This document shows positions 17,416 to 26,557 of a stretch of 64,000 nt of DNA, in pieces; the first letter of the stretch is position 1; the number at the start of each line of letters is the position of its first letter. The position numbers and the translations under genes were made by a program. The notes beneath the pieces are model-generated. The model did not search any database. It worked only from the letters and a program-made list of their open reading frames with translations, and was not told the origin of the DNA. The stretch is taken from assembly GCA_009843525.1 (NCBI GenBank), contig VYDH01000038.1:25369-89368 (forward strand), in the 5' to 3' direction. This DNA comes from Acidimicrobiales bacterium (GTDB taxonomy: Bacteria > Actinomycetota > Acidimicrobiia > Acidimicrobiales > Poriferisodalaceae).

Positions 17416-18994
17416 CGGCCATCAGCATGGGCGGATTATGGAAATGAGTGATCGAGGGGTCGCGCCCGACCACGTCGGTTGCCATCTCGAGCGCATCATT
17501 CATCGTCGAAGCCGAACGGAAGCCCATGCGCTGGGTGGCGGCCTTGTCGCCTCCGACGATGATCACCCCGCCCAGATGCTCGAGCGCATGCGCGCACCAA
17601 TACCACATGTAGAACGGGTGCACGCCGTGGTAGGCGTACGAGGTCCGGTACAGGTGCCGGTACCACTCGTCTTCGGCATAGCGCTTCTCGTACCGATGCT
17701 CGATGACCTCCGGATCGGTGGTGTCGGCGAGCACCTCTTCGAAGAAGTCGATGTAGCTGGGATGGTGCACCGGGTGGAACTCCCACGGCGTGGGGTGCGT
17801 CATGATCACCACGCCGCCTCGGCGGACGAGCGGCTTGCCCCGGTACAGGTTGAAGAAGTAGCCGAGTCCCAGGCACGCCACCAGGATCGGGTTCATGATC
17901 GAGTTGACGTTGTAGGGGCAGATGTAGGGCAGCCCCATCGTCATCACGTCGGTCTGGCCCTCCACCCGCACCAGGTGCTGGCGGTAGACGTTCTCCAGCG
18001 TCTGGCGGTGCACGGCCTCGACCTCGCCGGCCTGCACGGATGTCAGCCCGTACGGCGCCCGGATGCCTTGGAAGATGCGCCGGGCCTGCCGGCGCGACAT
18101 CAGGTCGAGCGCCGTCTTGGTGCCCATCAGCATCATGCGGTCTCGCGGCGTCATCTCCCACTCGCGGCGCTTCAGGAAGTCGTACGGCGAAGGGAATTCG
18201 TTGTTGTTGAGCGTCGTCTCGATCTGGAACACCTTCACACCCGCTTCTGCCAGCAGGCGTCCTTGGCGCCAGTTACGAGTGTGCAGCTCCGAGCTCTCAG
18301 GGTCCATGAAGGATGTCGAGTGCAGCATCGTGTGCACGTTGTGGTGGTGGCGCAGCGCCGTGTAGGGCGACAGGCCGGTAGCGACGCTCTTGTGGCCGCC
18401 GTCCATCGACACCAGGTTGATGTTGACGTACACCAGCAGGTCCGACTCGGCGGCGCGTTTGGAGATCACCACCTCCTCGCCGGCGTCGGTGGTGCCCAGG
18501 TGCGTGAGCGCGTCGGGATCCTCGGCGTCGAAGTTGTAGAGCTGGCCGTGGGGGGCGAAGGCGTCGTAGACGCGGTCGCCGACGGCGTGGCGCAGCTCTG
18601 CTTCGGTCATGCGGCGATGCAGCGCAAGTGCGGCGATGAGCTCGACGTCGTCGACGCCTGCGGCGGCCGCCATGTCCAGGACCTGCTCGATGATCCGGCC
18701 GCGGATGTCGGGGGCGGCCATCGGGGGCAGCGGGAGCGAGAGGTCGTCGAAGGCGATGGTCAGCTTCATGCCCGGCTGCATGTATGCGGCGAGGGGATCG
18801 CGATCGCCCAGCGGATTGGCCAGAGCCTCGGCGATGGCGCGTTCCGGATCGCGCACCGGGTCCAGCGGCTCGTTGGGATACACGACCCGGCTGCCGACGG
18901 GCAGCTTCTCCAGGCGGAGCCCCTCGCCGTGGTGGAACAGGATCGGCGGAGTTGTGCGATCCACCTCGAGCACAAGGCCCTTGCGCGCGGTCAC
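17405..18994 (-). CDS. LarA-like (DUF2088) nickel-pincer enzyme family protein
   Basis: A 529-residue homologue of lactate racemase LarA, whose characterised members use a nickel-pincer nucleotide cofactor to racemise or epimerise 2-hydroxyacids. Seen are IAFDDLSLPLPP near the N-terminus, the His motif ALHRRMTEAEL, then LTHLGTTDAGEEV and GGHKSVATGL, where the Lys corresponds to the cofactor-linked Lys. It is longer than LarA (~425 residues), with a C-terminal part rich in Trp, His and Tyr. The start GTG at 18994 overlaps the upstream stop as GTGA, so the two are coupled. No larBCE maturation genes are in the window. The substrate is unknown; a hydroxyacyl lipid intermediate is a guess from context. 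Confidence 0.7.
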   Translation of the reverse strand: MTARKGLVLEVDRTTPPILFHHGEGLRLEKLPVGSRVVYPNEPLDPVRDPERAIAEALANPLGDRDPLAAYMQPGMKLTIAFDDLSLPLPPMAAPDIRGRIIEQVLDMAAAAGVDDVELIAALALHRRMTEAELRHAVGDRVYDAFAPHGQLYNFDAEDPDALTHLGTTDAGEEVVISKRAAESDLLVYVNINLVSMDGGHKSVATGLSPYTALRHHHNVHTMLHSTSFMDPESSELHTRNWRQGRLLAEAGVKVFQIETTLNNNEFPSPYDFLKRREWEMTPRDRMMLMGTKTALDLMSRRQARRIFQGIRAPYGLTSVQAGEVEAVHRQTLENVYRQHLVRVEGQTDVMTMGLPYICPYNVNSIMNPILVACLGLGYFFNLYRGKPLVRRGGVVIMTHPTPWEFHPVHHPSYIDFFEEVLADTTDPEVIEHRYEKRYAEDEWYRHLYRTSYAYHGVHPFYMWYWCAHALEHLGGVIIVGGDKAATQRMGFRSASTMNDALEMATDVVGRDPSITHFHNPPMLMADVV

Positions 18995-21369
18995 CGTAGT
19001 GACCCTGCGGCGCGGGCCCTGCGGGACCGGTGCGTGCGGTCCAGCCGGTCGGTGTTGGCGCGAACCCGGAACGGCGGCGCTATGGGCAGCAGGGGCCGGG
19101 GGCCGCCGGGGGAGCGCTCCCAGTTTTCGCACAGCCATCCCCGCTTGTCAGCGATGGTCACCAGCCGAGTCTCGGGGTTGACCGCCACCGGATAGCCCAC
19201 GGCCTCCAGCATGGGCATGTCCGAAGCTGCATCGGCATACGCCACGCCCTGTGCCAAGTCGAGTCCTTCCTCCGCTGCCCAGTCCACCATCATCTGGGCG
19301 CGCACCTCGCCGGTGGGCGGCACGTCGATCATCTCGCCGGTATAGCGCCCCTCGCGGCTGTCGATGCGCGCTGCGATGATGTGGTCGAACAACGGCGCCA
19401 GTGGCTGGACCGCCAGCTCGAGCGCACCGGTGATGAGCACCGTGCGATGTCCGGCGGCTCGATGCTCACGCACCCGTCGCAGCCCTGCCGGAAACGCCTT
19501 GGTCAAGAACAGGTGGCTGAGCATCTCCGCCGAATCGGCGTCGAGCTGGCCCACCGGCGCACCCCTGTAACGCCGGTAGAAGTAGCGCAGGAAATCAGTG
19601 CGGTCGCGGCGGTCCCTTCGCCACAGGCCGGGTGTCTCCGCGAGGGTGCGCAGGGCGAAGCGCACTCGCTGGGGAGTATCGAGCCGTCGGGTTGCGAGCC
19701 ATGCGTAGGTCTCGACCACATTGCTGGCGATCAGGGTGTTCTCGAGGTCGAATGCGGCGAAATGGCGTGCCGGGTCCAGCACTGCGGCGCGCAAGCGCTC
19801 GTTGCGGCTGGGCCCGGTGCGGGGCTGGGGCGTGGTCTTGACGCGTGCCTGGGCGATGACGGTCGGCAAATGCACGTCGGCGATGTAGGTGGCCCAGTCG
19901 ATGACCCGGGGGTCGAAGCCGAAGCGCTCGCGGTCGGCAGCAGGCAGTGATTCCCACAGCTCGGTCGTGCGGTCGATCTCGTACAGCGCTTCGCATTTGC
20001 CGTAGGCGCCGTACAGCAGGACGTAATCGCGGATCTGCTCGAGTCCGGCTCGCCGCTGCGCGAGCCGGATGGTGAAGTCGTTGCGGCCTCGCATCGGCAG
20101 GCGGTGCACCACCTTCTCTGCTGTGTTGAACAGCGACATGGCCCGATCGAGCTGCTCTTCCAGGCCGCTCGCTCCGGCGTAGTTCCACTGGGTGCTGGCC
20201 GTGGGATGACCCTTGGCGTCATAGACGGGGTGGTCTTGGAACCATTGCATGGTCGTCTCGGTCAGCACCTTGAAGCGCAGCGGGTTCACCGCACCCGAGG
20301 CCACCTGGAAGATCTCCGGCTCGGGCACCGGGCCCCGCGCCGCGACGGCGATGATCGCTGCGGCAACCATGTCGACCGGGATGACGTCGATGATGCCTTC
20401 GGGGTAGCCCGGGAAGGTGTCGAGCTCGCCTTTGGCGAACGACACGAACAGCGGCTCGGCCATGCGGAAGCCGCGGATCCAGCCCGGCGACGGTTCGGCG
20501 AAGGCCGATTCGATGATGGACGGGCGAACGATGGAGATGGGCACATCGCCCTGCAGCTCCACCAGCGCCTGCTCGCCCAGCGCCTTCGAATACGTATAGA
20601 CGTCGGGCCATCCCAGCGAGGTCGCGCGGCTGCGGCCGGCGGTGATCATCTCGGCGTCCACCCATTCCCGACGCAACTGCTCGGTCTTGGCGGCCAGCAG
20701 CGGCAGGCCCGCAGGGCCGAGTTCCTCACGCGCGTCACGATGGAAGCGGCGCAGGCGCTCGGGGGAGCGGCTGGCGGCGTCGAGATCGGCGCGGGTACGG
20801 CGTGCGGCGGACACCTCGGCGCGCCAGTCGACGTCCATCGAGAATGGTGTGTCGGCTAGGAACACCTCGGCCGCTGAACCCCGCCGATTCCCGGCGACAT
20901 AGCACGTCGACACCGCGATGAAATGCGGTGTGGCGCCTTGGGACTGGCAGGCCTCGAGCAATCGGTTGGGACCGAGGAGATTGGTCTCGATCGATGCGTC
21001 CAGCGGGCTGTCGAAGCTGACGCTGGCGGCAGCGTGGATGATGACGTCGCAGCCGCAGAGCAGCTCGAGGTCGCCGGGGGAGAGGCCGAGGCTGTCGACA
21101 CTCACATCGCCGGACACTGCCGTGATGCGCCGGCTGCAGATCTCGTCGAAGTCGCTGCCCCACGCAGCACGGAGACGCTCGAATGCGTCGTTGCGCAGAA
21201 TCTCGCGCTGCACGCGCCGGTTCACGTCGGTGCGACGGCCCGGCCGCACCAGCAGCACCAACTCGCAATCGGGCACCGAGCGCAGCAGCCGCTCGACGAG
21301 CGCCGTGCCCAAGAAACCGGTTGCACCGGTGATGGCGATGCGCTTTGCGGCCAACGCGTCGGCGATCAC
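18991..21369 (-). CDS. Fatty acyl-CoA reductase / HAD-IB hydrolase fusion
   Basis: A 792-residue two-domain protein. The N-terminal ~520 residues form a NAD-binding 'male sterility' type fatty acyl-CoA reductase: ITGATGFLG (13-21), VSTCYVAG (~154-161), and the catalytic YTYSK (258-262). The C-terminal ~260 residues are a HAD subfamily IB (SerB-like) phosphatase domain. Its motif I is FDLENT (about 540-545), LITGA is motif II, and YADAASDMPML is motif IV. Motif I has Glu where the second catalytic Asp of DxD is expected. It may reduce acyl-CoA to alcohol and process a phosphorylated lipid. The GTG at 21369 is chosen because the upstream extension is Arg-rich and overlaps the lipoprotein gene; the ribosome-binding site is weak. 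Confidence 0.8.
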   Translation of the reverse strand: MIADALAAKRIAITGATGFLGTALVERLLRSVPDCELVLLVRPGRRTDVNRRVQREILRNDAFERLRAAWGSDFDEICSRRITAVSGDVSVDSLGLSPGDLELLCGCDVIIHAAASVSFDSPLDASIETNLLGPNRLLEACQSQGATPHFIAVSTCYVAGNRRGSAAEVFLADTPFSMDVDWRAEVSAARRTRADLDAASRSPERLRRFHRDAREELGPAGLPLLAAKTEQLRREWVDAEMITAGRSRATSLGWPDVYTYSKALGEQALVELQGDVPISIVRPSIIESAFAEPSPGWIRGFRMAEPLFVSFAKGELDTFPGYPEGIIDVIPVDMVAAAIIAVAARGPVPEPEIFQVASGAVNPLRFKVLTETTMQWFQDHPVYDAKGHPTASTQWNYAGASGLEEQLDRAMSLFNTAEKVVHRLPMRGRNDFTIRLAQRRAGLEQIRDYVLLYGAYGKCEALYEIDRTTELWESLPAADRERFGFDPRVIDWATYIADVHLPTVIAQARVKTTPQPRTGPSRNERLRAAVLDPARHFAAFDLENTLIASNVVETYAWLATRRLDTPQRVRFALRTLAETPGLWRRDRRDRTDFLRYFYRRYRGAPVGQLDADSAEMLSHLFLTKAFPAGLRRVREHRAAGHRTVLITGALELAVQPLAPLFDHIIAARIDSREGRYTGEMIDVPPTGEVRAQMMVDWAAEEGLDLAQGVAYADAASDMPMLEAVGYPVAVNPETRLVTIADKRGWLCENWERSPGGPRPLLPIAPPFRVRANTDRLDRTHRSRRARAAGSLR

Positions 21370-21431
21370 GACGTGTTGTTTAGCCCCAACGAGCGCCAGA
21401 TACGCGCACGACCCCCTAATTCGCCCACGCC

Positions 21432-22418
21432 TCAGGTCGCGGAGAGCTCGGCGAACAGTCGGGCGCACGCCCTGACGGCTCGCCAGCCGCATGACAGGGC
21501 GTACCGCTCGTAGTCGCTTCCGGGGGGTCCGAAGGTGGCCAGGTCGCGGCATGCCGGTGCGTCGGCGGCGCCGCAGCGCTGCCACAACTGATCCAGGTAC
21601 TCGTCGTCGCCAGGTGGCGGATCCTGGGGCGACCGGCCGGCCAGTGCTGGCGGAGCGCCGTCGTCGCCCATCAGCAAGACGCAGTCTCGTGTGGTGCGGC
21701 CGCCGCAGGTCCAGCCAAAGCTGGCGTAGGCCGAACCGCCTGGTGCCGACAGCACCAGCTGCGCGCAGGCGCGGCTGCTGCCGTCGGCGCACGCCGCCCA
21801 CCAGCCGTCCAATTCGGGAATGTTACCCGGCGCCGGAGACTCGGCATCGAATTCGATGCCGAGCAGGCCGGCGTCGGCGCCCGGATCGCCGAGCAACACG
21901 CTGCAGTGCAGGTTCTCGCGCCCCCCGCAGCTGAATGCGAAGGCCTCATAGTCGCTGCCCGCGGGCGACTCGTACAGCAAGGCATTGCAGGCGCTGGCCG
22001 AGCCCTGTCCGCACACCACCCAGAGCTCGTCAAGTGCTGGATCATCTCCGGGTGGGCTGTCGTCTGGATCGAAGAGCGCAGGCGCGCGCACCAGCGCTGC
22101 GGGCAAGGCAGCATCCCGCTCCTGCGCAGGGGAGGGCACCCCGGTGTCCGCCGGTGTCGTGGATCGTGGAGCGCCGGTGTCGAGCGCGCAGATGTCGCGG
22201 GCGATGTCGGCGAGCGGCTCGTCGGCAGGGTCGAGCGGCAGCGACAGTTCGGCGGCGTCGCTCAGACCGAGGGCGGCAGCCAGACGAGCGTGTTCACAGT
22301 CGCTCAAGCTGGCGTCGGTGCTGCCGCTGGCATCAGCGGAGGGTTCCGATGAGGTGCAGGCGGCCAGCAGCAGCGTGGCGGCAACGCAAGAGACGAATGC
22401 ACCCCGGGACATCTGCAT
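21432..22418 (-). CDS. Lipoprotein with three cysteine-containing repeats, unknown function
   Basis: A 328-residue protein I do not recognise. The N-terminus has a hydrophobic stretch ending in the lipobox LLAAC (Cys at about residue 21), so it is probably a lipid-anchored surface protein. A disordered S/T/D/P linker follows. The remainder is three ~60-residue copies of a pattern like PPGDDxxLDxLWxxC, ACxxL, PxGSxYExF, SCGGRxxxxCxxL, each with about four Cys, suggesting disulfide-bonded modules. The start may be ATG 22418 or 22412. It is divergent from the secreted protein at 22651, with 232 bp between that hold no other gene I can see. Confidence 0.7.
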   Translation of the reverse strand: MQMSRGAFVSCVAATLLLAACTSSEPSADASGSTDASLSDCEHARLAAALGLSDAAELSLPLDPADEPLADIARDICALDTGAPRSTTPADTGVPSPAQERDAALPAALVRAPALFDPDDSPPGDDPALDELWVVCGQGSASACNALLYESPAGSDYEAFAFSCGGRENLHCSVLLGDPGADAGLLGIEFDAESPAPGNIPELDGWWAACADGSSRACAQLVLSAPGGSAYASFGWTCGGRTTRDCVLLMGDDGAPPALAGRSPQDPPPGDDEYLDQLWQRCGAADAPACRDLATFGPPGSDYERYALSCGWRAVRACARLFAELSAT

Positions 22419-22650
22419 CAGTCTGCTGGCTCGTTCGCGTTCGCCGGCCCAACTCCTCGCATCGATGCGATTGGCCGAACAGTTGAACGAGGTGTTGGGC
22501 CAGATCAGGCATGTCAGACCCGACGTTGCGTATCGACCAATTTTCTAACGCAGTGTGTGATTTCCGTGTTCTGAGAGAGGCGTATGGTCGCTGACAGGAG
22601 GACTCCCGCGCATCGCATGAGTCCGAGCCACAATTCGAAAGGAAGGAACA

Positions 22651-23349
22651 ATGCGACTCCACCATCAGGCCCTCGTCGGGTCTGCCCGCGGCGACCCGGT
22701 CAGCCCCCGGACACCCCGAATTCTTGCTGCGCCGGTTGTCACCATCATCCTGGCTGTGTCGTTGAACGTCACTCTGATGGCTATGCCGTCATCTGCGACA
22801 GAGAACGGAATCATCCCTGAAGCAGAATCGTCCGAGCGCGCACCGGAGTGCGAGGACGACAGCTGCCCTGAGGTCGGGGAGGCTCCACCGCCCGCCGATC
22901 CCGAATTTGTCGAGCAGCTGCCATCAGCGGCAGTGCTCTCGCGTCTGCCGGAAACCCGACCGGGCGGGACCGGCAATTGGACCTTCACTGTCGGGCGCGG
23001 CACCGACGGTCACTACTGCGGATCGTTTTACATCCATCACGTCAGCTACACCTTCAACTACCAGAACGACGACTACACCAGAATCCATGTCGAGCCCACA
23101 TGGCTGTATCGGACCTTTATCGCCGGAAGCGACCCGATAACCGACGGCTGGGCTTGGGACGCTCTGGCGAACTGCATCAGCAGCGGGGGCCCGCACGGCA
23201 TTTACGTGCGCAGCTGGGACGCCATCGAAGACCAATTCCTGTGCCATGCAGCCGTCGGTCCGCTCGCGGGTCGCTCGTGGGACCTCGAAGGCCACCGCGT
23301 AGCCACCGACAATCCGTTCACTTGGTTCGTCAACTTCTGCAACTGGTGA
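22651..23349 (+). CDS. Secreted hypothetical protein (DUF2599-like C-terminus)
   Basis: A 232-residue protein with a strong ribosome-binding site (GGAAGGAA eight or fewer bases before the ATG). Residues ~24-48 form a signal or membrane segment ending near SSATE. An acidic, Pro-rich linker follows. The C-terminal ~130 residues contain HYCGSFYIHHVSYTFN, HVEPTW and a terminal DQFLCH, SWDLEGHR, FCNW pattern. That resembles the DUF2599 family of secreted actinobacterial proteins (from memory, not a search). Function is unknown. The stop overlaps the next gene as GTGA. The region looks less G+C-biased than its neighbours, which may indicate separate ancestry. Confidence 0.65.
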   Translation: MRLHHQALVGSARGDPVSPRTPRILAAPVVTIILAVSLNVTLMAMPSSATENGIIPEAESSERAPECEDDSCPEVGEAPPPADPEFVEQLPSAAVLSRLPETRPGGTGNWTFTVGRGTDGHYCGSFYIHHVSYTFNYQNDDYTRIHVEPTWLYRTFIAGSDPITDGWAWDALANCISSGGPHGIYVRSWDAIEDQFLCHAAVGPLAGRSWDLEGHRVATDNPFTWFVNFCNW

Positions 23350-23696
23350 GCCGAGTCGCCACCTTTCGGGAGCGGTCCCTGCGTGCTCTGCACAGTTTGG
23401 GGTCCGCCGAGGGGGTGGCGGTCTGGCTGTTGACTGTGGCTCTCTTGTCCGCTGTCTCGATTGCAGTATTCCTCGCTCCTTGGCTGACAGACATGTTTGA
23501 GGTGTGCGACCCGCTCCACGAGTCAGCGAACACCCCGTACGGCTGGACAGTTGCTTGCGGGTCGATGGCTGCGTCCTTAGCCTTTGCCCGGCAAATCGGA
23601 TCGAAGCCGGTAACCGGGCTGGCGTGGGGTTCACTACCATTGCACTGGCTTGCGTGGCACTGGCTGCTAACCCCTACTGACGCTTGGTGCCAATGA
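23346..23696 (+). CDS. Small membrane protein coupled to the secreted protein gene
   Basis: A 116-residue protein starting at the GTG that overlaps the preceding stop by 4 nt (GTGA), which is the main evidence that it is real. Hydrophobic segments are WLLTVALLSAVSIAVFLAPW (about residues 27-46) and two weaker, Trp-rich C-terminal segments. I recognise no family. Its coupling to a secreted protein suggests the two work together at the membrane. An alternative is that it is a chance ORF, but the frame, composition and overlap argue for a gene. Confidence 0.55.
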   Translation: MSRVATFRERSLRALHSLGSAEGVAVWLLTVALLSAVSIAVFLAPWLTDMFEVCDPLHESANTPYGWTVACGSMAASLAFARQIGSKPVTGLAWGSLPLHWLAWHWLLTPTDAWCQ

Positions 23697-23720
23697 GCAG
23701 GCTGCCTGTGTTGTTGCTGG

Positions 23721-24854
23721 TCACGCCAGCTTCGCGGCGATAGATCCCACGGAGCGCAGGGCTGTGCCGTCGGCGCCTTGCGTCATGAAGTGGCGCGTGG
23801 GTCCATCCAGTGCCTCGGCGATGAGGTCGTCAAGCAATCGGACGAGGCTGTCGCCCTCGTGAGACCAGAAGTACCAGCTCAGCGAGCCGGGAATCGGGTT
23901 GATCTCGTTCACCCACAAACCGGCCGGGTCATCGCCGCCGTCCCACAGGAAGTCGATGCGCATGACCGATCGAGCCATAACGAGATGACTCACGTCGGTC
24001 GCTGCGGTACGCAGCGCTGTCTCGATTGGCTCTGGAACCACGGCCGGCAGCTCGCGGGGCGCGGTCGCCATGCCGCCTCCGCCGGTGAGGTATTTCTCGG
24101 CGTAGGTGTAGATCGTGCTGTCGCTGCGCAGCGGCCGTTCCACGGCGCTCAGCCGCAACTTTGGCCAGGTCCGCACCGAGACGTTCAGATCGATGATGTC
24201 TTCGAGGTAGCGCTGCACGACTGCTCCGTCCCGCAGCAGCGGCGACGACCGCGCCAGCGCCCGCGCTGTGGCGAGGTCGGCGACGATCTCGATGCCGATC
24301 GACGATCCCCCGAAGCGCGGTTTCACAATGAGCGGTCCGTCAGCCAGCTCCGTAGCTGCGTCGTCGCCGGGCAACTCGTCGGTGAGCAGCCAAAGGGGCA
24401 GCGTGGGCAGGTCGGCGGCTTCGGTGGCTCCGCTGAATGCCAGCTTGTCCATGCAGATGGCAGCGCTGCGCTGCCCGGGACCGGTGTACGCGAGTCCCGT
24501 GAGGTCCAGCAGGGCCGGCAAGCCGCCGTCCTCGCCGGGGCCACCGTGACAGCAGTTGACCACGACGTCAACCGGCACTGGCCGGCGACGCCGGTCAGAC
24601 CGCACGAACCCTCCGCTGGGGTGGGCTGCCAGCTCGACTCCGGATGCCGAGCGTGGCAGGCCGTCGGCGAAGGCCGACGCCTCGATATCGGCCGGCACCT
24701 CGTGCCACGTGCCGACGGGCGACCAGTACAGCGCCACCGGGTCGCGTCCGGCTTCGGCGAGCGCGTGCACTGCCTGCAGCCCCGTCAGGATCGAGATGTC
24801 GTGTTCGGGCGACGGCCCGCCGAAGCAGACACCAACACCGGTCATGTGGGCCAT
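23721..24854 (-). CDS. ddl: D-alanine--D-alanine ligase family protein
   Basis: A 377-residue ATP-grasp ligase joining two D-Ala (or D-Ala and another D-residue) for peptidoglycan. Family blocks are VCFGGPSPEHDIS (residues 8-20), NCCHGGPGEDG, LIVKPRFGGSSIG and the C-terminal VNEINPIPGSLSWYFW, where Ddl normally has NTxPG. The start is ATG 24854 or 24845. It follows a Mur ligase gene by 21 nt on the same strand. The pair could make and attach a dipeptide to a cell-wall precursor. Whether the product is D-Ala-D-Ala or a variant cannot be told from the sequence. Confidence 0.85.
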   Translation of the reverse strand: MAHMTGVGVCFGGPSPEHDISILTGLQAVHALAEAGRDPVALYWSPVGTWHEVPADIEASAFADGLPRSASGVELAAHPSGGFVRSDRRRRPVPVDVVVNCCHGGPGEDGGLPALLDLTGLAYTGPGQRSAAICMDKLAFSGATEAADLPTLPLWLLTDELPGDDAATELADGPLIVKPRFGGSSIGIEIVADLATARALARSSPLLRDGAVVQRYLEDIIDLNVSVRTWPKLRLSAVERPLRSDSTIYTYAEKYLTGGGGMATAPRELPAVVPEPIETALRTAATDVSHLVMARSVMRIDFLWDGGDDPAGLWVNEINPIPGSLSWYFWSHEGDSLVRLLDDLIAEALDGPTRHFMTQGADGTALRSVGSIAAKLA

Positions 24855-24875
24855 GTTCTCATGGCGGGGAAGCGA

Positions 24876-26507
24876 TCAGGGGTAGTGGTCGGGAAGATCG
24901 TTCTCGTAGAGGACGGCGTCTCCGTCGCCCAGGTGTGACCGCACCCACTGCACTGCGTCGTCGCGTGTCGGCATGAGGCGGACGGTGGCACGGTCGCCGG
25001 TGCGGTCGTGGATGAGGTTGCGCGCGTTGCGGCCCCGTGTCGCGCGACGTGCCGTGGCGTGGTCCCAGCCGGCGGCGCCGCCCAGCAGGGCTCTGCGGTT
25101 GGTGCGGCCCACGATGATCACGTCGTCGGCAATCTGCGCGGCGTGCTCGCCGAGCTGGCGATTCTCGTGCGCCTGGCTGCGGCCCAGTTCGACCATGCCC
25201 GGCGTGACCACCACGCGCCGGCTGGCCTCGGTGTTGGCCAGCATCGACAGGGCAGCGCGTGCCCCTGCCGGGTTGGAGTTGTAGGTGTCGTCGATCACCA
25301 TGACGCCCCCGGGGCTGCGCCCGGCGGTGCGGCGGTGCTCGGGCGTCGGCAGGTCGCCGAGGCGGCTGGCGATGTCGGCATCGGAGACTCCCAGGACCGA
25401 CGCCGCAGCTACGGCGCACGCCACATTCGCCGGCGCTGCGCCGCCGAGCGGTCCGACGGCGATCTCGCGTCCGAACAGCGTGATGCGACGCGTCACGGCG
25501 GCCTCGTTCACGAATGCGCTGGCTGGAGCATCGACAGTCGCATTGACCGGCAGCACCGTCACGTTGGCGTCTGGGTCCTGCGTGGAGCACCGTATGACCC
25601 GCAATCCAGAAGCGGCCAGGCGGTCGGCTTCAGCCCTGAGTCCGTAGGCGTCGACGTTGAGAATCGCCGTGCGGCTCGTTGCGAAGATCTCCGCCTTGGC
25701 GGCCACGATGCGGTCGAGGCTGCCGAAGCGCTCGAGATGGACCGGGCCGATGGAGGCCAGTATCGACACCGAGGGGCGCACCCAACGGGTCATGGCGGCG
25801 ATCTCCCCGACGGCGAAGGTGCCCATCTCGGCGACGAACACCTCGGTGCCGTGCACCAGGTGCTCGTTGACGCTGCGACAGATCCCTGCGGTGTTGTTGA
25901 AGCTGGCCGGCGTCGCCACCACTGCCCGGGATCCCTCCACTAACTGGCGCAGGTAACCCTTGATGGTGGTCTTGCCATACGAACCCGTCACCGCGACCCG
26001 CACCGGATCAACCTCGTCGAGCCGCTGTTGTGCGCGGTGCACCCAGCGACGAGACAGCACGGCTTCGAGCGGAGCCAACATCGCCAGCGAGACATCTACC
26101 CACAGCGGCATGCCGAAGAGCAGCACCGCGACCACCGGTTCAGCCAGTCCGGTCAGCAGTCCCACACCCACCAGCACCGCCCACAGCAGCGCCAGGGTGA
26201 TCGCCACCGTGGCGAGTCGGCGCGTCCAAGCCAGCAGGCTTGATCGTCCCCGAATATCGAGGCCCTGCGGACCGACCGCGACGGCGGCCGCAGTAATCGC
26301 CGGCGCCCACCAGAACGTGCCGCTCAGCACCACGCCGGCCGCAGCCGCGAGTGCCAGCACGCGATTGTTCCGGTCGAGCAGCCACCAGCGCCGGGCGAAT
26401 CGCGACGTTCGTCCGACCCCGTAGTGCTCACGCTGGGCCACCCGCAGCCAGCGAGCAGCCGAGATCATGCCGGCCACGACTGATGTCCACAGCACGATCT
26501 GGTTCAT
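24876..26507 (-). CDS. Membrane-anchored MurF-like Mur ligase
   Basis: A 543-residue Mur ligase related to UDP-MurNAc-tripeptide:D-Ala-D-Ala ligase. The ATP loop GSYGKTT (175-181), NNTAG, AEMGTF, GPVHLERFGS and DDTYNSNPAGARAAL match MurF. Residues 1-150 carry several hydrophobic segments (around 5-20, 49-80, 97-145), which standard soluble MurF lacks. It may therefore act at the membrane on a lipid-linked or alternative precursor. It lies immediately before Ddl. The murein dcw cluster is not in this window, so this is likely a second copy of special function. Confidence 0.75.
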   Translation of the reverse strand: MNQIVLWTSVVAGMISAARWLRVAQREHYGVGRTSRFARRWWLLDRNNRVLALAAAAGVVLSGTFWWAPAITAAAVAVGPQGLDIRGRSSLLAWTRRLATVAITLALLWAVLVGVGLLTGLAEPVVAVLLFGMPLWVDVSLAMLAPLEAVLSRRWVHRAQQRLDEVDPVRVAVTGSYGKTTIKGYLRQLVEGSRAVVATPASFNNTAGICRSVNEHLVHGTEVFVAEMGTFAVGEIAAMTRWVRPSVSILASIGPVHLERFGSLDRIVAAKAEIFATSRTAILNVDAYGLRAEADRLAASGLRVIRCSTQDPDANVTVLPVNATVDAPASAFVNEAAVTRRITLFGREIAVGPLGGAAPANVACAVAAASVLGVSDADIASRLGDLPTPEHRRTAGRSPGGVMVIDDTYNSNPAGARAALSMLANTEASRRVVVTPGMVELGRSQAHENRQLGEHAAQIADDVIIVGRTNRRALLGGAAGWDHATARRATRGRNARNLIHDRTGDRATVRLMPTRDDAVQWVRSHLGDGDAVLYENDLPDHYP

Positions 26508-26557
26508 CGGATCCCGCTCGCAGGCAGTCGTTCGCTAGGCACGCGCCTCAGAGGTTG

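Noticed and set aside
17375..19195. A 606-codon open frame on the plus strand
   Set aside because: It is antisense to the LarA-like gene, has a His/Val/Gln-rich composition typical of high-GC shadow frames, and matches no family.
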